Assembly (NCBI GenBank): GCA_031257415.1
Contig: JAIROR010000052.1
Span: forward strand, 1-5,396
From: Holosporales bacterium
GTDB lineage: Bacteria > Pseudomonadota > Alphaproteobacteria > RUG11792
DNA: 5,396 bases
Direction of reading: 5' to 3'
In this document: one piece after another, positions 1-4,984 of the stretch
How the letters are laid out: every line of letters starts with the position of its first letter
Position numbering within the stretch: position 1 is the stretch's first letter
Position numbers and translations under genes: made by a program
Notes under the pieces: generated by a model
Databases searched by the model: none
What the model was told of the DNA's origin: nothing
Seen by the model: the letters and a program-made list of their open reading frames with translations, nothing else

Positions 1-285
1 GGCTTCCGCCATACCAGCGCCAGACTCTGCTATACTAGCCTCAGACTCTGCTATTCCGGCAGAGGGCTTCGCTATTTCAGCACCAGACTCTGCTATACCA
101 GCACCAGACTCTGCTATACCAGCACCAGACTCTGCTATACCAGCACCAGACTCTGCTATACTAGCCTCAGACTTTGCTATTCCGGCAGAGGGCTTTGCTA
201 TTTCAGCGCCAGACTCCGCTATACTAGTCTCAGACTTTGTTATTCCGGCAGAGGGCTTCGCTATTTCAGCGCCAGGTCTCACTAT
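1..285 (-). repeat. 21-bp in-frame tandem repeat encoding the YajC heptad tail
   Basis: Thirteen consecutive 7-residue units are readable from residue 133: IVRPGAE, IAKPSAG, ITKSETS, IAESGAE, IAKPSAG, IAKSEAS, then IAESGAG/E four times, IAKPSAG, IAESEAS, IAESGAG, and the start of another. Four adjacent 21-bp units (79-99, 100-120, 121-141, 142-162) are identical except for one base in the last, which implies recent expansion. A higher-order three-heptad (63-bp) pattern, IAESGAE-IAKPSAG-IAxSExS, occurs around this block. The unit length keeps the frame whatever the copy number. The array continues beyond the left edge. Confidence 0.92.
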
Positions 286-681
286 ATCGGCAATTGTCGA
301 TTTAAGAAACTTCACAAAAACCTTCTCAGCTATTTCAACTATGACTTCCTGATCACTGGGAACCTTCGCTACTACCCCTATAATTCCGCTATTCGTGACA
401 ACTCTATCCCCTTTTTTAACGGAGGCAACGAGAGCCTTGTGCTGCTTCGCCCTTTTCTGTTGTGGCCTGATAAGAAGAAAATAGAAAATCGCAAACAGGA
501 ACACCATTGGGAAAATGGACGATAGCAAATTCCCTCCCGAGGGAGACTTCGGAGCATCCGCCACCGCAGATCCTATAAACAACAACATACCAAACACAAC
601 AAAAAACGACACATGCAACATATAGTAAACCACAAATTCCCAAATTTGAGAAGCCTTTTCTGCGCTGTGTACGAGTCGCAT
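1..681 (-). CDS. yajC: Preprotein translocase subunit YajC with repetitive C-terminal tail (3' end beyond window)
   Basis: YajC is a small inner-membrane protein that associates with SecDF and the SecYEG translocon. The 227 codons visible run off the left edge with no stop. Residues 21-43 are hydrophobic and signal-like, ending in AVADA. Residues 56-71 are the family's membrane helix, followed by the hallmark FYFLLIRPQQKR (66-77). The soluble domain follows with KKGDRVVTNSGIIG (89-102) and LKSTIADI (126-133), where ordinary YajC (about 100-130 residues) ends. From residue 133 onward the protein becomes heptads such as IAESGAG and IAKPSAG, at least 94 residues that the family does not have. 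The ATG at 681 is the first start after an in-frame TAA, but no Shine-Dalgarno sequence is visible. An ATG at 621 (residue 21) would begin directly at the signal-like segment and is a real alternative. The family call is secure; the tail's function is unknown. Confidence 0.93.
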   Translation of the reverse strand, partial: MRLVHSAEKASQIWEFVVYYMLHVSFFVVFGMLLFIGSAVADAPKSPSGGNLLSSIFPMVFLFAIFYFLLIRPQQKRAKQHKALVASVKKGDRVVTNSGIIGVVAKVPSDQEVIVEIAEKVFVKFLKSTIADIVRPGAEIAKPSAGITKSETSIAESGAEIAKPSAGIAKSEASIAESGAGIAESGAGIAESGAGIAESGAEIAKPSAGIAESEASIAESGAGMAEA

Positions 682-729
682 GTTTTAATACAAGTCATGT
701 GCCCCATTGAAACTTGAACAGAGCCGATT

Positions 730-918
730 TCATAAAGCCATTTTGTTTGATCTTTCGCACTTCCTTAACAATCTATTAACAAACCCCAAAAGATTGCCGA
801 GGGGAGGCAGGTTGCCATTGGTATTCCTTGTGGATTCCAGGTCGGAAAAATCCACAATCTTTCGTTGATTTGTTCTATAAGAGCGTGCAGGCTTTGAGTA
901 CATGACAAGCTTTGGCAT
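730..918 (-). CDS. Possible small hypothetical protein upstream of yajC (62 codons)
   Basis: This open frame starts at ATG 918, with GGGGA about two bases upstream as a crude ribosome site, and ends in TGA 48 bp before the yajC ATG, in the same orientation. The product would begin MPKLVMYSKPARSYRTNQ, be rich in Arg, Asn and Leu, and carry a short hydrophobic stretch PLGNLLGFVNRLL near its end. A TTG at 972 would extend it to 80 residues. I recognise no family, domain, signal peptide or membrane helix. It could be a genuine small gene cotranscribed with yajC, the yajC leader, or a chance frame. Without homologues I would not count it as a gene. Confidence 0.22.
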   Translation of the reverse strand: MPKLVMYSKPARSYRTNQRKIVDFSDLESTRNTNGNLPPLGNLLGFVNRLLRKCERSNKMAL

Positions 919-965
919 AGTCCCCAGCAGAGAAACAACTATGTTTTGACAACGAATAAATAGAT

Positions 966-994
966 TAGGCAAGAGATATATTTTTTGATATAAT
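966..994 (+). promoter_or_regulatory. Sigma-70-type promoter for the GNAT-like gene
   Basis: A perfect TATAAT lies at 989-994. Seventeen bases upstream is TAGGCA (966-971), which matches TTGACA at four of six positions. Transcription would start near 1001, giving a leader of about 20 nt that holds the Shine-Dalgarno site. The segment from 979 to 1003 is almost pure A/T, as expected at an opening site. This is the best-formed promoter in the window. Confidence 0.6.
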
Positions 995-1012
995 AATTAT
1001 ATAGAGCATTGT

Positions 1013-1017
1013 GGAGG
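1013..1017 (+). promoter_or_regulatory. Shine-Dalgarno site (GGAGG) of the GNAT-like gene
   Basis: GGAGG sits 4 nt before the ATG at 1022 and 13 nt before a second in-frame ATG at 1031. The nearer ATG is preferred, although the spacing is slightly short. Starting at 1031 would remove only three residues and would not change the signal peptide call. Confidence 0.7.
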
Positions 1018-1021
1018 AAGC

Positions 1022-2089
1022 ATGCAGATAATGGTTTTTAACAAGTTTTTCGTGAGATCCTTTGGGGTTCGTTTATCTTTGAGAACAGTATTGAGAACAG
1101 TATTGGGGGCGGTATTTGGAGCTGTATTTCTGGCTTCTGCCAATTTTATAAGTAGATGCGCTGCCAGTGACGAAATAATTGATGTTTCGAGAGAATCGCA
1201 AACGCCTATAGAGAGCGTTAGATTGGAATTACCAATAGTCGGAGCAAATTGTTATTTAGAAGCTTTGAATTTAGAACACGTGAATTTGCTCGAAGATGAC
1301 TGCTTTTCTACGGACTATTATCAATATTTGCTTGGAGCATTTGGAGCTGACAAAGAAGATTTCTATAAAAAGGCGAAGCGGGCCTGCTTCCTAAATTTTA
1401 TAAACCTGCAGTTTTGGGATCTGGCCCTGGAAAGGACAGAGTATGCAATACTTCCCTATGAAAATGGACTTGGAGAGACAAAGCCTAAAGTCATTGGATT
1501 AATTAGCGTTGCTGGTGGGATGCCGAAACCCAATGGACACCACACAATATGCACAGTTGTTTTCGAAAAATACGCCGGCAGGGGATATGCAACCCACGCC
1601 AGAAAGATTGCCGCTGCATATTATGAAAAACTTGAATCAGGAATCGATAGCAGAAATATAGCCAGCCTAAAAGCTTACACGAAATCCAGAGAAAGCGGGG
1701 ATTTAAAAGTACAGATAGTCAATATGCGCGAATGCGGAAACCAGAGCCTGATCATCACCCCAGAACCCCGAATCAAGAACGCCCTTGTGGTAAACAAGTT
1801 CATGCAGCCATTGAACATGTTTTTTGACGACAAAGAGCTGGTATTCAGTAGCGATAACAATGCTAGAGATGCTATCAGTTATCTGGATATTTTTCTTTGG
1901 AAATTCCGCAGTAAAGAATTACTGCATGTTTACGAGGATAGCTTCGTTCCATACTACACTATGAGGGGTGATGTGGCCCCATTCTACTCCTCTGGGAAAG
2001 ATAGGGCGCGCGCAAAAATCGAAGAGCGTATTCTTCCGCTCAAGAAAATTATCAGCAGCTGGCTAGCTGGCAACTCCCCCAAAAGCTAG
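1022..2089 (+). CDS. Exported GNAT-family N-acetyltransferase-like protein
   Basis: This 355-residue protein opens with a basic n-region and a hydrophobic core ending ASA (38-40), a plausible signal peptidase I site, so it should leave the cytoplasm. Residues about 76-235 read as a RimJ/RimL-type GNAT fold: an entry strand CYLEALNLEHVNLL (77-90), a strand KVIGLISVAGG (156-166), the acetyl-CoA loop YAGRGYATHA (184-193), and the N-x-x-S signature NIAS (212-215). GNAT enzymes transfer acetyl from acetyl-CoA to amines. Here the Arg/Gln that usually begins the (R/Q)xxGxG/A loop is Ala185, and an exported protein would not normally meet acetyl-CoA in the periplasm. It may therefore act in a host cell, bind something else, or be inactive. 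Residues 236-355 match no domain I know. It has its own promoter and Shine-Dalgarno site and is divergent from yajC. The fold is fairly sure; activity and substrate are unknown. Confidence 0.8.
   Translation: MQIMVFNKFFVRSFGVRLSLRTVLRTVLGAVFGAVFLASANFISRCAASDEIIDVSRESQTPIESVRLELPIVGANCYLEALNLEHVNLLEDDCFSTDYYQYLLGAFGADKEDFYKKAKRACFLNFINLQFWDLALERTEYAILPYENGLGETKPKVIGLISVAGGMPKPNGHHTICTVVFEKYAGRGYATHARKIAAAYYEKLESGIDSRNIASLKAYTKSRESGDLKVQIVNMRECGNQSLIITPEPRIKNALVVNKFMQPLNMFFDDKELVFSSDNNARDAISYLDIFLWKFRSKELLHVYEDSFVPYYTMRGDVAPFYSSGKDRARAKIEERILPLKKIISSWLAGNSPKS
1079..1126 (+). repeat. Four 12-bp tandem units inside the signal-peptide coding region
   Basis: TTGAGAACAGTA occurs twice exactly (1079-1090, 1091-1102). 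It is followed by the diverged units TTGGGGGCGGTA (1103-1114) and TTTGGAGCTGTA (1115-1126). They encode LRTV, LRTV, LGAV and FGAV, so the hydrophobic core of the export signal was built by tetrapeptide duplication. Copy-number change would lengthen or shorten the signal while keeping the frame. Confidence 0.85.
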
Positions 2090-2094
2090 TTGCC
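2069..2094 (+). other. Inverted repeat across the stop codon of the GNAT-like gene
   Basis: GGCAACT (2069-2075) pairs perfectly with AGTTGCC (2088-2094) around a 12-nt loop, and the TAG stop lies at the edge of the right arm. No T-run follows, so it is not a classical intrinsic terminator. It could protect the 3' end of the transcript or serve as a weak terminator. Confidence 0.35.
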
Positions 2095-2148
2095 GCGATT
2101 CTCCATTTCCCAAATTACGATTTCTGTTTGGGCTCGCGCACAATATAA

Positions 2149-2186
2149 ATAGCGGGAGTCAAAATAGATAGCAGGAGTCAAACAAA
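2149..2186 (+). repeat. Two 19-bp direct repeats upstream of the MORN gene
   Basis: ATAGCGGGAGTCAAA (2149-2163) and ATAGCAGGAGTCAAA (2168-2182) differ by one base and are spaced 19 bp, or nearly two helical turns, about 100 bp before the MORN start codon. They could be a paired protein-binding site or simply another short tandem duplication. The sequence does not decide between these. Confidence 0.5.
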
Positions 2187-2213
2187 TCATCAGCAAATTA
2201 GCTAATAAAAAAC

Positions 2214-2242
2214 TTGCCGGACATTGCGTTACATTGTATTCT
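2214..2242 (+). promoter_or_regulatory. Candidate promoter for the MORN-repeat gene
   Basis: TTGCCG (2214-2219) and TATTCT (2237-2242) each match the sigma-70 consensus at four of six positions and are separated by 17 bp. This would give a leader of about 30 nt. Other pairings in this A/T-rich stretch, such as TTGTAT (2235) with TATTTT (2259), are nearly as good. The position is tentative. Confidence 0.3.
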
Positions 2243-2280
2243 TTATCAAATTGGTTTGTATTTTTTAATGGATGTAAATT

Positions 2281-3201
2281 ATGGTTATTAGAAAGGTGTT
2301 TTTGATTGCGGCAGTGGCAATAGTGCCGACGTGCGCACTTGATGAGATAAAGGGAGGCAGTAGTAACAGGGGAGAGTCAGAAGTAGCAGCAAATGATATT
2401 GTATATACGGAGATAATAGAGGTGCTTGATGGAGGAAAAGTTAAAATAAGCTGTTCAGATGGAACTACGTATAAAGGAGAGTGTAATGATGCCCGGGAAA
2501 GACATGGAAAAGGAAAAGCGAGATACCTAAATAGAGATAAGTATGAAGGGGATTGGAAGAATGGTATAAAAGAAGGAAAAGGTAAGTATGTATGGGTAAA
2601 TGGAGATGTATATGAAGGAGACTTTAAGAATGATAAAAGTGAAGGAAAAGGTAAGTTTGTATGGGTAAATGGAAATGTATATGAAGGAGATTGGAAGAAT
2701 GATAAAAGGGAAGGAAAAGGTAAGATGGTGTTTGTAAATGGAGATATATATGATGGAGATTGGAAGAATGGTAAAAAAGAAGGAAAAGGTAAGTATGTAT
2801 GGGGAGATGGGACTGTATATGAAGGAGATTATAAAAATGATGTAAAAGAAGGAAAAGGTAAGTATGTATATGCAAATGGAAATGTATACGAAGGGGATTG
2901 GAAGAATGGTGTAATGGAAGGAAAAGGTAGGTATGTATGGGCAAATGGAGATGTATATGAAGGAGATTTGAAGAATAGTGTAAGAGAAGGAATAGGAAGG
3001 ATGGCGTATGTAAATGGAAATGTATATGAAGGAGACTGGAAGAATGATAAAAGGGAAGGAAATGGTAAGTTAGTATTAGTAAGTGGAAATGTATATGAAG
3101 GAGATTGGAAGAATGATGTAAGAGAAGGGAAAGGAAAGATGACATGCGCAAATGGAGATAAGTATGAAGGAAATTGGAAGAATGATCTAAGAATGATCTA
3201 A
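2281..3201 (+). CDS. Exported MORN-repeat protein
   Basis: This 306-residue protein begins with a short signal peptide, VIRKVFLIAAVAIVPTCA, with likely cleavage after Ala19. A non-repetitive linker follows (20-63). Then come one degenerate MORN unit (64-87), nine complete 23-residue units (88-294) of the form YEGDWKNG-x-x-EGKGKYVWxNGDV, and a truncated last unit (295-306). MORN repeats form elongated beta-hairpin rods. In eukaryotes they tether proteins to membranes or scaffolds, and in bacteria they often occur in envelope or secreted proteins. No catalytic domain is present, so a structural or binding role is inferred. The ATG at 2281 directly follows an in-frame TAA; the Shine-Dalgarno sequence is weak (GGATG about 6 nt upstream). 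The coding strand is strongly purine-rich and C-poor. The protein stops inside a repeat where an 11-bp array begins, so its C-terminus may be truncated. The family is certain; the role is not. Confidence 0.93.
   Translation: MVIRKVFLIAAVAIVPTCALDEIKGGSSNRGESEVAANDIVYTEIIEVLDGGKVKISCSDGTTYKGECNDARERHGKGKARYLNRDKYEGDWKNGIKEGKGKYVWVNGDVYEGDFKNDKSEGKGKFVWVNGNVYEGDWKNDKREGKGKMVFVNGDIYDGDWKNGKKEGKGKYVWGDGTVYEGDYKNDVKEGKGKYVYANGNVYEGDWKNGVMEGKGRYVWANGDVYEGDLKNSVREGIGRMAYVNGNVYEGDWKNDKREGNGKLVLVSGNVYEGDWKNDVREGKGKMTCANGDKYEGNWKNDLRMI
2542..3162 (+). repeat. Nine 69-bp tandem repeats encoding MORN units
   Basis: The units start at codons 88, 111, 134, 157, 180, 203, 226, 249 and 272, each exactly 23 codons. 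TATGAAGGAGATTGGAAGAA, or a close variant, opens most of them. Variation is concentrated at the residues between KN and EG and in the strand before NGxV. High DNA identity among units indicates recent or ongoing duplication and homogenisation. Confidence 0.95.
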
Positions 3202-3221
3202 GAGCGATGTAAGAATGGTGT
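3178..3221 (+). repeat. Four 11-bp tandem units at the 3' end of the MORN gene
   Basis: AAGAATGATCT occurs twice exactly (3178-3188, 3189-3199), followed by AAGAGCGATGT (3200-3210) and AAGAATGGTGT (3211-3221). The seed is the MORN codons KND/KNG. Because 11 is not a multiple of 3, the duplication shifts frame, and the second-to-third unit junction supplies the TAA that ends the protein at 3201. Confidence 0.85.
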
Positions 3222-3300
3222 AAAAGTCTATAATTGAATACCATAGAAGGGAGAGAAGTGTATACCAAATCAACAAAAGACTGTGGCTTTTCCAGACCTG

Positions 3301-3364
3301 AAACACCAATGGCAACCCGCCTCCTCTCTGGCAATCTCTTGGTGTTTGGGTGTAGATATTTTTT
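3301..3364 (+). terminator. Inverted repeat with downstream T-run, possible terminator after the MORN gene
   Basis: AAACACCAA (3301-3309) and TTGGTGTTT (3339-3347) are a perfect 9-bp inverted repeat with a 29-nt loop. A run of six T follows at 3359-3364. The loop is long and the T-run lies 11 nt past the stem, so this is not a textbook intrinsic terminator, but it is the only candidate between the two genes. Confidence 0.3.
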
Positions 3365-3440
3365 GTCCGGAGAATCCCCCAGTCTCTTGTCAATTGAGTA
3401 TAAACCTATGCAATTCTTAATTTTTCCATGCGTAATTATT

Positions 3441-3470
3441 TTTCGATCCCTGGCCTATGTGCAGTATAAT
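3441..3470 (+). promoter_or_regulatory. Candidate promoter for nuoD
   Basis: A perfect TATAAT lies at 3465-3470, 38 nt before the nuoD ATG. The best upstream hexamer is TTTCGA (3441-3446), with an 18-bp spacer and only three consensus matches. Transcription would start near 3477, leaving a leader of about 30 nt. The -10 is convincing; the -35 is weak. Confidence 0.4.
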
Positions 3471-3508
3471 TTGGTTGTGTATTCAGCGGGTTTGCCATCT
3501 GAGAAACA

Positions 3509-4690
3509 ATGGGAATAGACGTCACAAAGGAGTTCATTCTAAGCTTTGGGCCCCACCATCCGTCAACACACGGTGTTTTGAGACTGGTTCTCAAAATGCA
3601 AGGAGAGAGGATAATTTCGTGCAGTCCCGAAGTAGGATATCTTCACAGGGGCATCGAAAAAATGGCGGAAAGCAAGAAATGGCTCCAGATTATCCCGTTT
3701 CTAGATAGGATGGACTACTTGGCCTCCCTCTCTTCAGAACATGCCTATGTCATTTCCCTTGAAGATTCTATTGGTATAGCCCCCTCTCCAAGGGCTATTT
3801 TCATCAGGACCATCATGGATGAGCTAACAAGGATAGCAAGTCACGTGATAGCAATAGGCTCGGCTACCCACGATATCGGCATAATGAGCCTCCTTTTATA
3901 CTGCTTTGAGGAACGGGAAAAAATACTGGATATCATGAAGGCAGTTACCGGCAAAAGAATGCATCCCGCGTATTACGTGCCTGGCGGAGTTTATAGCGAT
4001 CTTTCCGACAATACAATTGAGCAAATTAAAAATTTTACGAAAAATATCGATGCATATATTGGAATTGTTTATAATGTGGCCCTCAGAAATATAATTTTCC
4101 AAAGAAGAATGAAAGAAGTTGGCATTATAACAAAAGGAATAGTTGAAGATTATGGGTTAACTGGGCCCAATGCCAGAGCATCCGGGGTTGGCACAGACAT
4201 TCGAAAGCACGCTCCATACGCAGCCTATGATTGGCTTGAGTTCGAGCCAATAGTCTCAGATTCCTGTGATTGCTATGCAAGGATATTAGTTCGAACAGAA
4301 GAAATAAGACAAAGCGCCTCACTGATAGAACAGTGCATCGACAAGATGCCTAGTGGCGAGTATTGCTCAGATCCAATAATAAAGGCTATCAATAACAAAA
4401 CTCTCCTTGATAGCATGTTTAAAGAATCAGTTTTCTCATACTATTTTGAAAGCGGTTTCGAAGTGCGTAGGAAAACTAGAATATATAGATCTGTCGAAAG
4501 CCCACGCGGAGAGCTTGGAATATTTTTGATGAGCCGGGATAACGTCAAAAAACCACACAGGTTGCATGTGCGAGCACCGAGTTTTGCGCACATACAGGCG
4601 CTGCAGTGGCTTCTTCCAGGTTGCGACATTCCAGATGCCACGGCGATCATCGGCTCAATGGATTTCTTAATAAGCGAATGCGACAGGTGA
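3509..4690 (+). CDS. nuoD: NADH-quinone oxidoreductase subunit D (complex I 49-kDa type)
   Basis: NuoD forms, with NuoB, the quinone-reduction site in the peripheral arm of complex I. The 393-residue length is normal for the unfused subunit. Family signatures appear in order: FGPHHPSTHGVLRL (13-26), GYLHRGIEK (43-51), RMDYL (67-71), FEEREKILD (133-141), GPNARASGV (219-227), ESPRGELG (330-337), VRAPSF (354-359) and the terminal Asp-Arg. The quinone-site residues known in Thermus Nqo4 (His38, Tyr87, Asp139) correspond to His21, Tyr70 and Asp122 at a constant offset of 17, so function is likely retained. A TGA lies three codons upstream of the ATG, fixing the start; the Shine-Dalgarno sequence (GAGAA, 3 nt away) is poor. 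Oddities: nuoC is not upstream and nuoE is not downstream, and the usual GDxYDR segment reads CDCYAR (253-258), losing an Asp and gaining cysteines. The N-terminal motifs also differ from those usual in alphaproteobacteria. Confidence 0.96.
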   Translation: MGIDVTKEFILSFGPHHPSTHGVLRLVLKMQGERIISCSPEVGYLHRGIEKMAESKKWLQIIPFLDRMDYLASLSSEHAYVISLEDSIGIAPSPRAIFIRTIMDELTRIASHVIAIGSATHDIGIMSLLLYCFEEREKILDIMKAVTGKRMHPAYYVPGGVYSDLSDNTIEQIKNFTKNIDAYIGIVYNVALRNIIFQRRMKEVGIITKGIVEDYGLTGPNARASGVGTDIRKHAPYAAYDWLEFEPIVSDSCDCYARILVRTEEIRQSASLIEQCIDKMPSGEYCSDPIIKAINNKTLLDSMFKESVFSYYFESGFEVRRKTRIYRSVESPRGELGIFLMSRDNVKKPHRLHVRAPSFAHIQALQWLLPGCDIPDATAIIGSMDFLISECDR

Positions 4691-4721
4691 ATTCAATGAC
4701 CGCTGGAACTTGAACTCAAAA

Positions 4722-4751
4722 GCAGGTAATTCTCGTCAATCAGGAATCTGC
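4722..4751 (+). other. Weak bulged hairpin after nuoD
   Basis: GCAG (4722-4725) and ATTC (4729-4732) pair with GAAT (4744-4747) and CTGC (4748-4751), with a 3-nt bulge on the left side and an 11-nt loop. The nearest T-run is at 4775-4780, too far for a standard terminator. It may mark the 3' end of the nuoD transcript, but the evidence is thin. Confidence 0.2.
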
Positions 4752-4766
4752 CTCCCGATGTGGAAC

Positions 4767-4846
4767 AAAAAATCTTTTTTGCAAAATATGAAAAAAAATG
4801 TGATGGGACATAAAAAAAATAGTTGCATAATGAAAAAAAATGTGAT
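4767..4846. other. Phased A-tracts, probable intrinsically curved DNA
   Basis: Runs of exactly eight A begin at 4791, 4812 and 4833, a spacing of precisely 21 bp or two helical turns. They are preceded by A6 (4767-4772) and T6 (4775-4780). The 17-mer ATGAAAAAAAATGTGAT occurs twice (4788-4804 and 4830-4846), with a diverged copy between, so this is also a short tandem duplication. A-tracts in helical phase are known to bend DNA. What the bend does here is not shown by the sequence. Confidence 0.6.
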
Positions 4847-4944
4847 AACCTATAAGAAAGTGGGCGGAGTTGGTTATCCTGCTTGCTGGTGGTTTTTGCG
4901 TGTGTCGATCCTCGCAAGGGCTTTTGGTTTTTGGTAACCTATAA
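4846..4944. repeat. Pair of TAACCTATAA direct repeats
   Basis: TAACCTATAA occurs at 4846-4855 and 4935-4944, each followed by an A/G-rich AGAA-like tail. An inverted relative, GGTTATC (4872-4878), faces GATAACC (4844-4850). The repeats bracket a G/T-rich segment just before the 55-bp array. They could flank an old insertion or be chance; ten bases is not strong support. Confidence 0.3.
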
Positions 4945-4984
4945 AAGAACAGCAAGAACCTGGGTGACGAGCGATTCAGAAACA

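Larger units (their letters stand above)
3202..3508. other. Intergenic region between the MORN gene and nuoD
   Basis: No convincing gene is present in these 307 bases. The left end continues the 11-bp array. Just beyond it, a frame different from the MORN frame reads IEGREVYTK (about 3243-3269), reminiscent of the MORN EGKGKYVY and perhaps a frameshifted relic. The middle holds a long inverted repeat and a T-run, and the right end holds a candidate promoter for nuoD. A TTG-initiated frame across the whole gap overlaps the nuoD start and has no recognisable content. Confidence 0.6.
4691..4984. other. Intergenic region downstream of nuoD
   Basis: I see no credible gene. The first 75 bases contain only a weak hairpin. 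Bases 4767-4846 are A-tract-rich. Bases 4846-4944 carry a direct repeat around a G/T-rich stretch. Short frames here start with TTG or GTG, have Lys-rich or Phe/His-rich composition imposed by the A-tracts, and lack ribosome sites. Confidence 0.6.

Noticed and set aside
416..643. Minus-strand frame of 75 codons starting near 643.
   Set aside because: It overlaps yajC in another frame. The yajC frame carries unmistakable family motifs and runs on through the left edge.
1148..1159. Lipobox at ISRC in the GNAT-like protein.
   Set aside because: Arg directly before the Cys is incompatible with the lipobox; the ASA site just upstream fits a normal signal peptidase I cut.
2326..2337. Lipoprotein signal (VPTC then Ala) in the MORN protein.
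   Set aside because: Pro at the -2 position departs from the usual lipobox. Ordinary signal peptidase cleavage after TCA is simpler, though a lipoprotein is not ruled out.
2624..3334. Long minus-strand frame of 236 codons, rich in Leu, His and Ser.
   Set aside because: It is the antisense image of the MORN repeats: 69-bp units are a multiple of 3 and purine-rich, so the opposite strand stays open. It has no start site context or family resemblance.
3234..3518. Plus-strand TTG-initiated frame of 94 codons between the MORN gene and nuoD.
   Set aside because: It has no ribosome site and no recognisable domain, overlaps the nuoD start, and crosses the likely promoter and the inverted repeat.
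4710..4955. Short frames on both strands (75 and 71 codons) across the A-tract region.
   Set aside because: Non-ATG or poorly placed starts, and composition dictated by the A-tracts. Lys/Asn on one strand and Phe/His on the other are what such DNA gives by chance.
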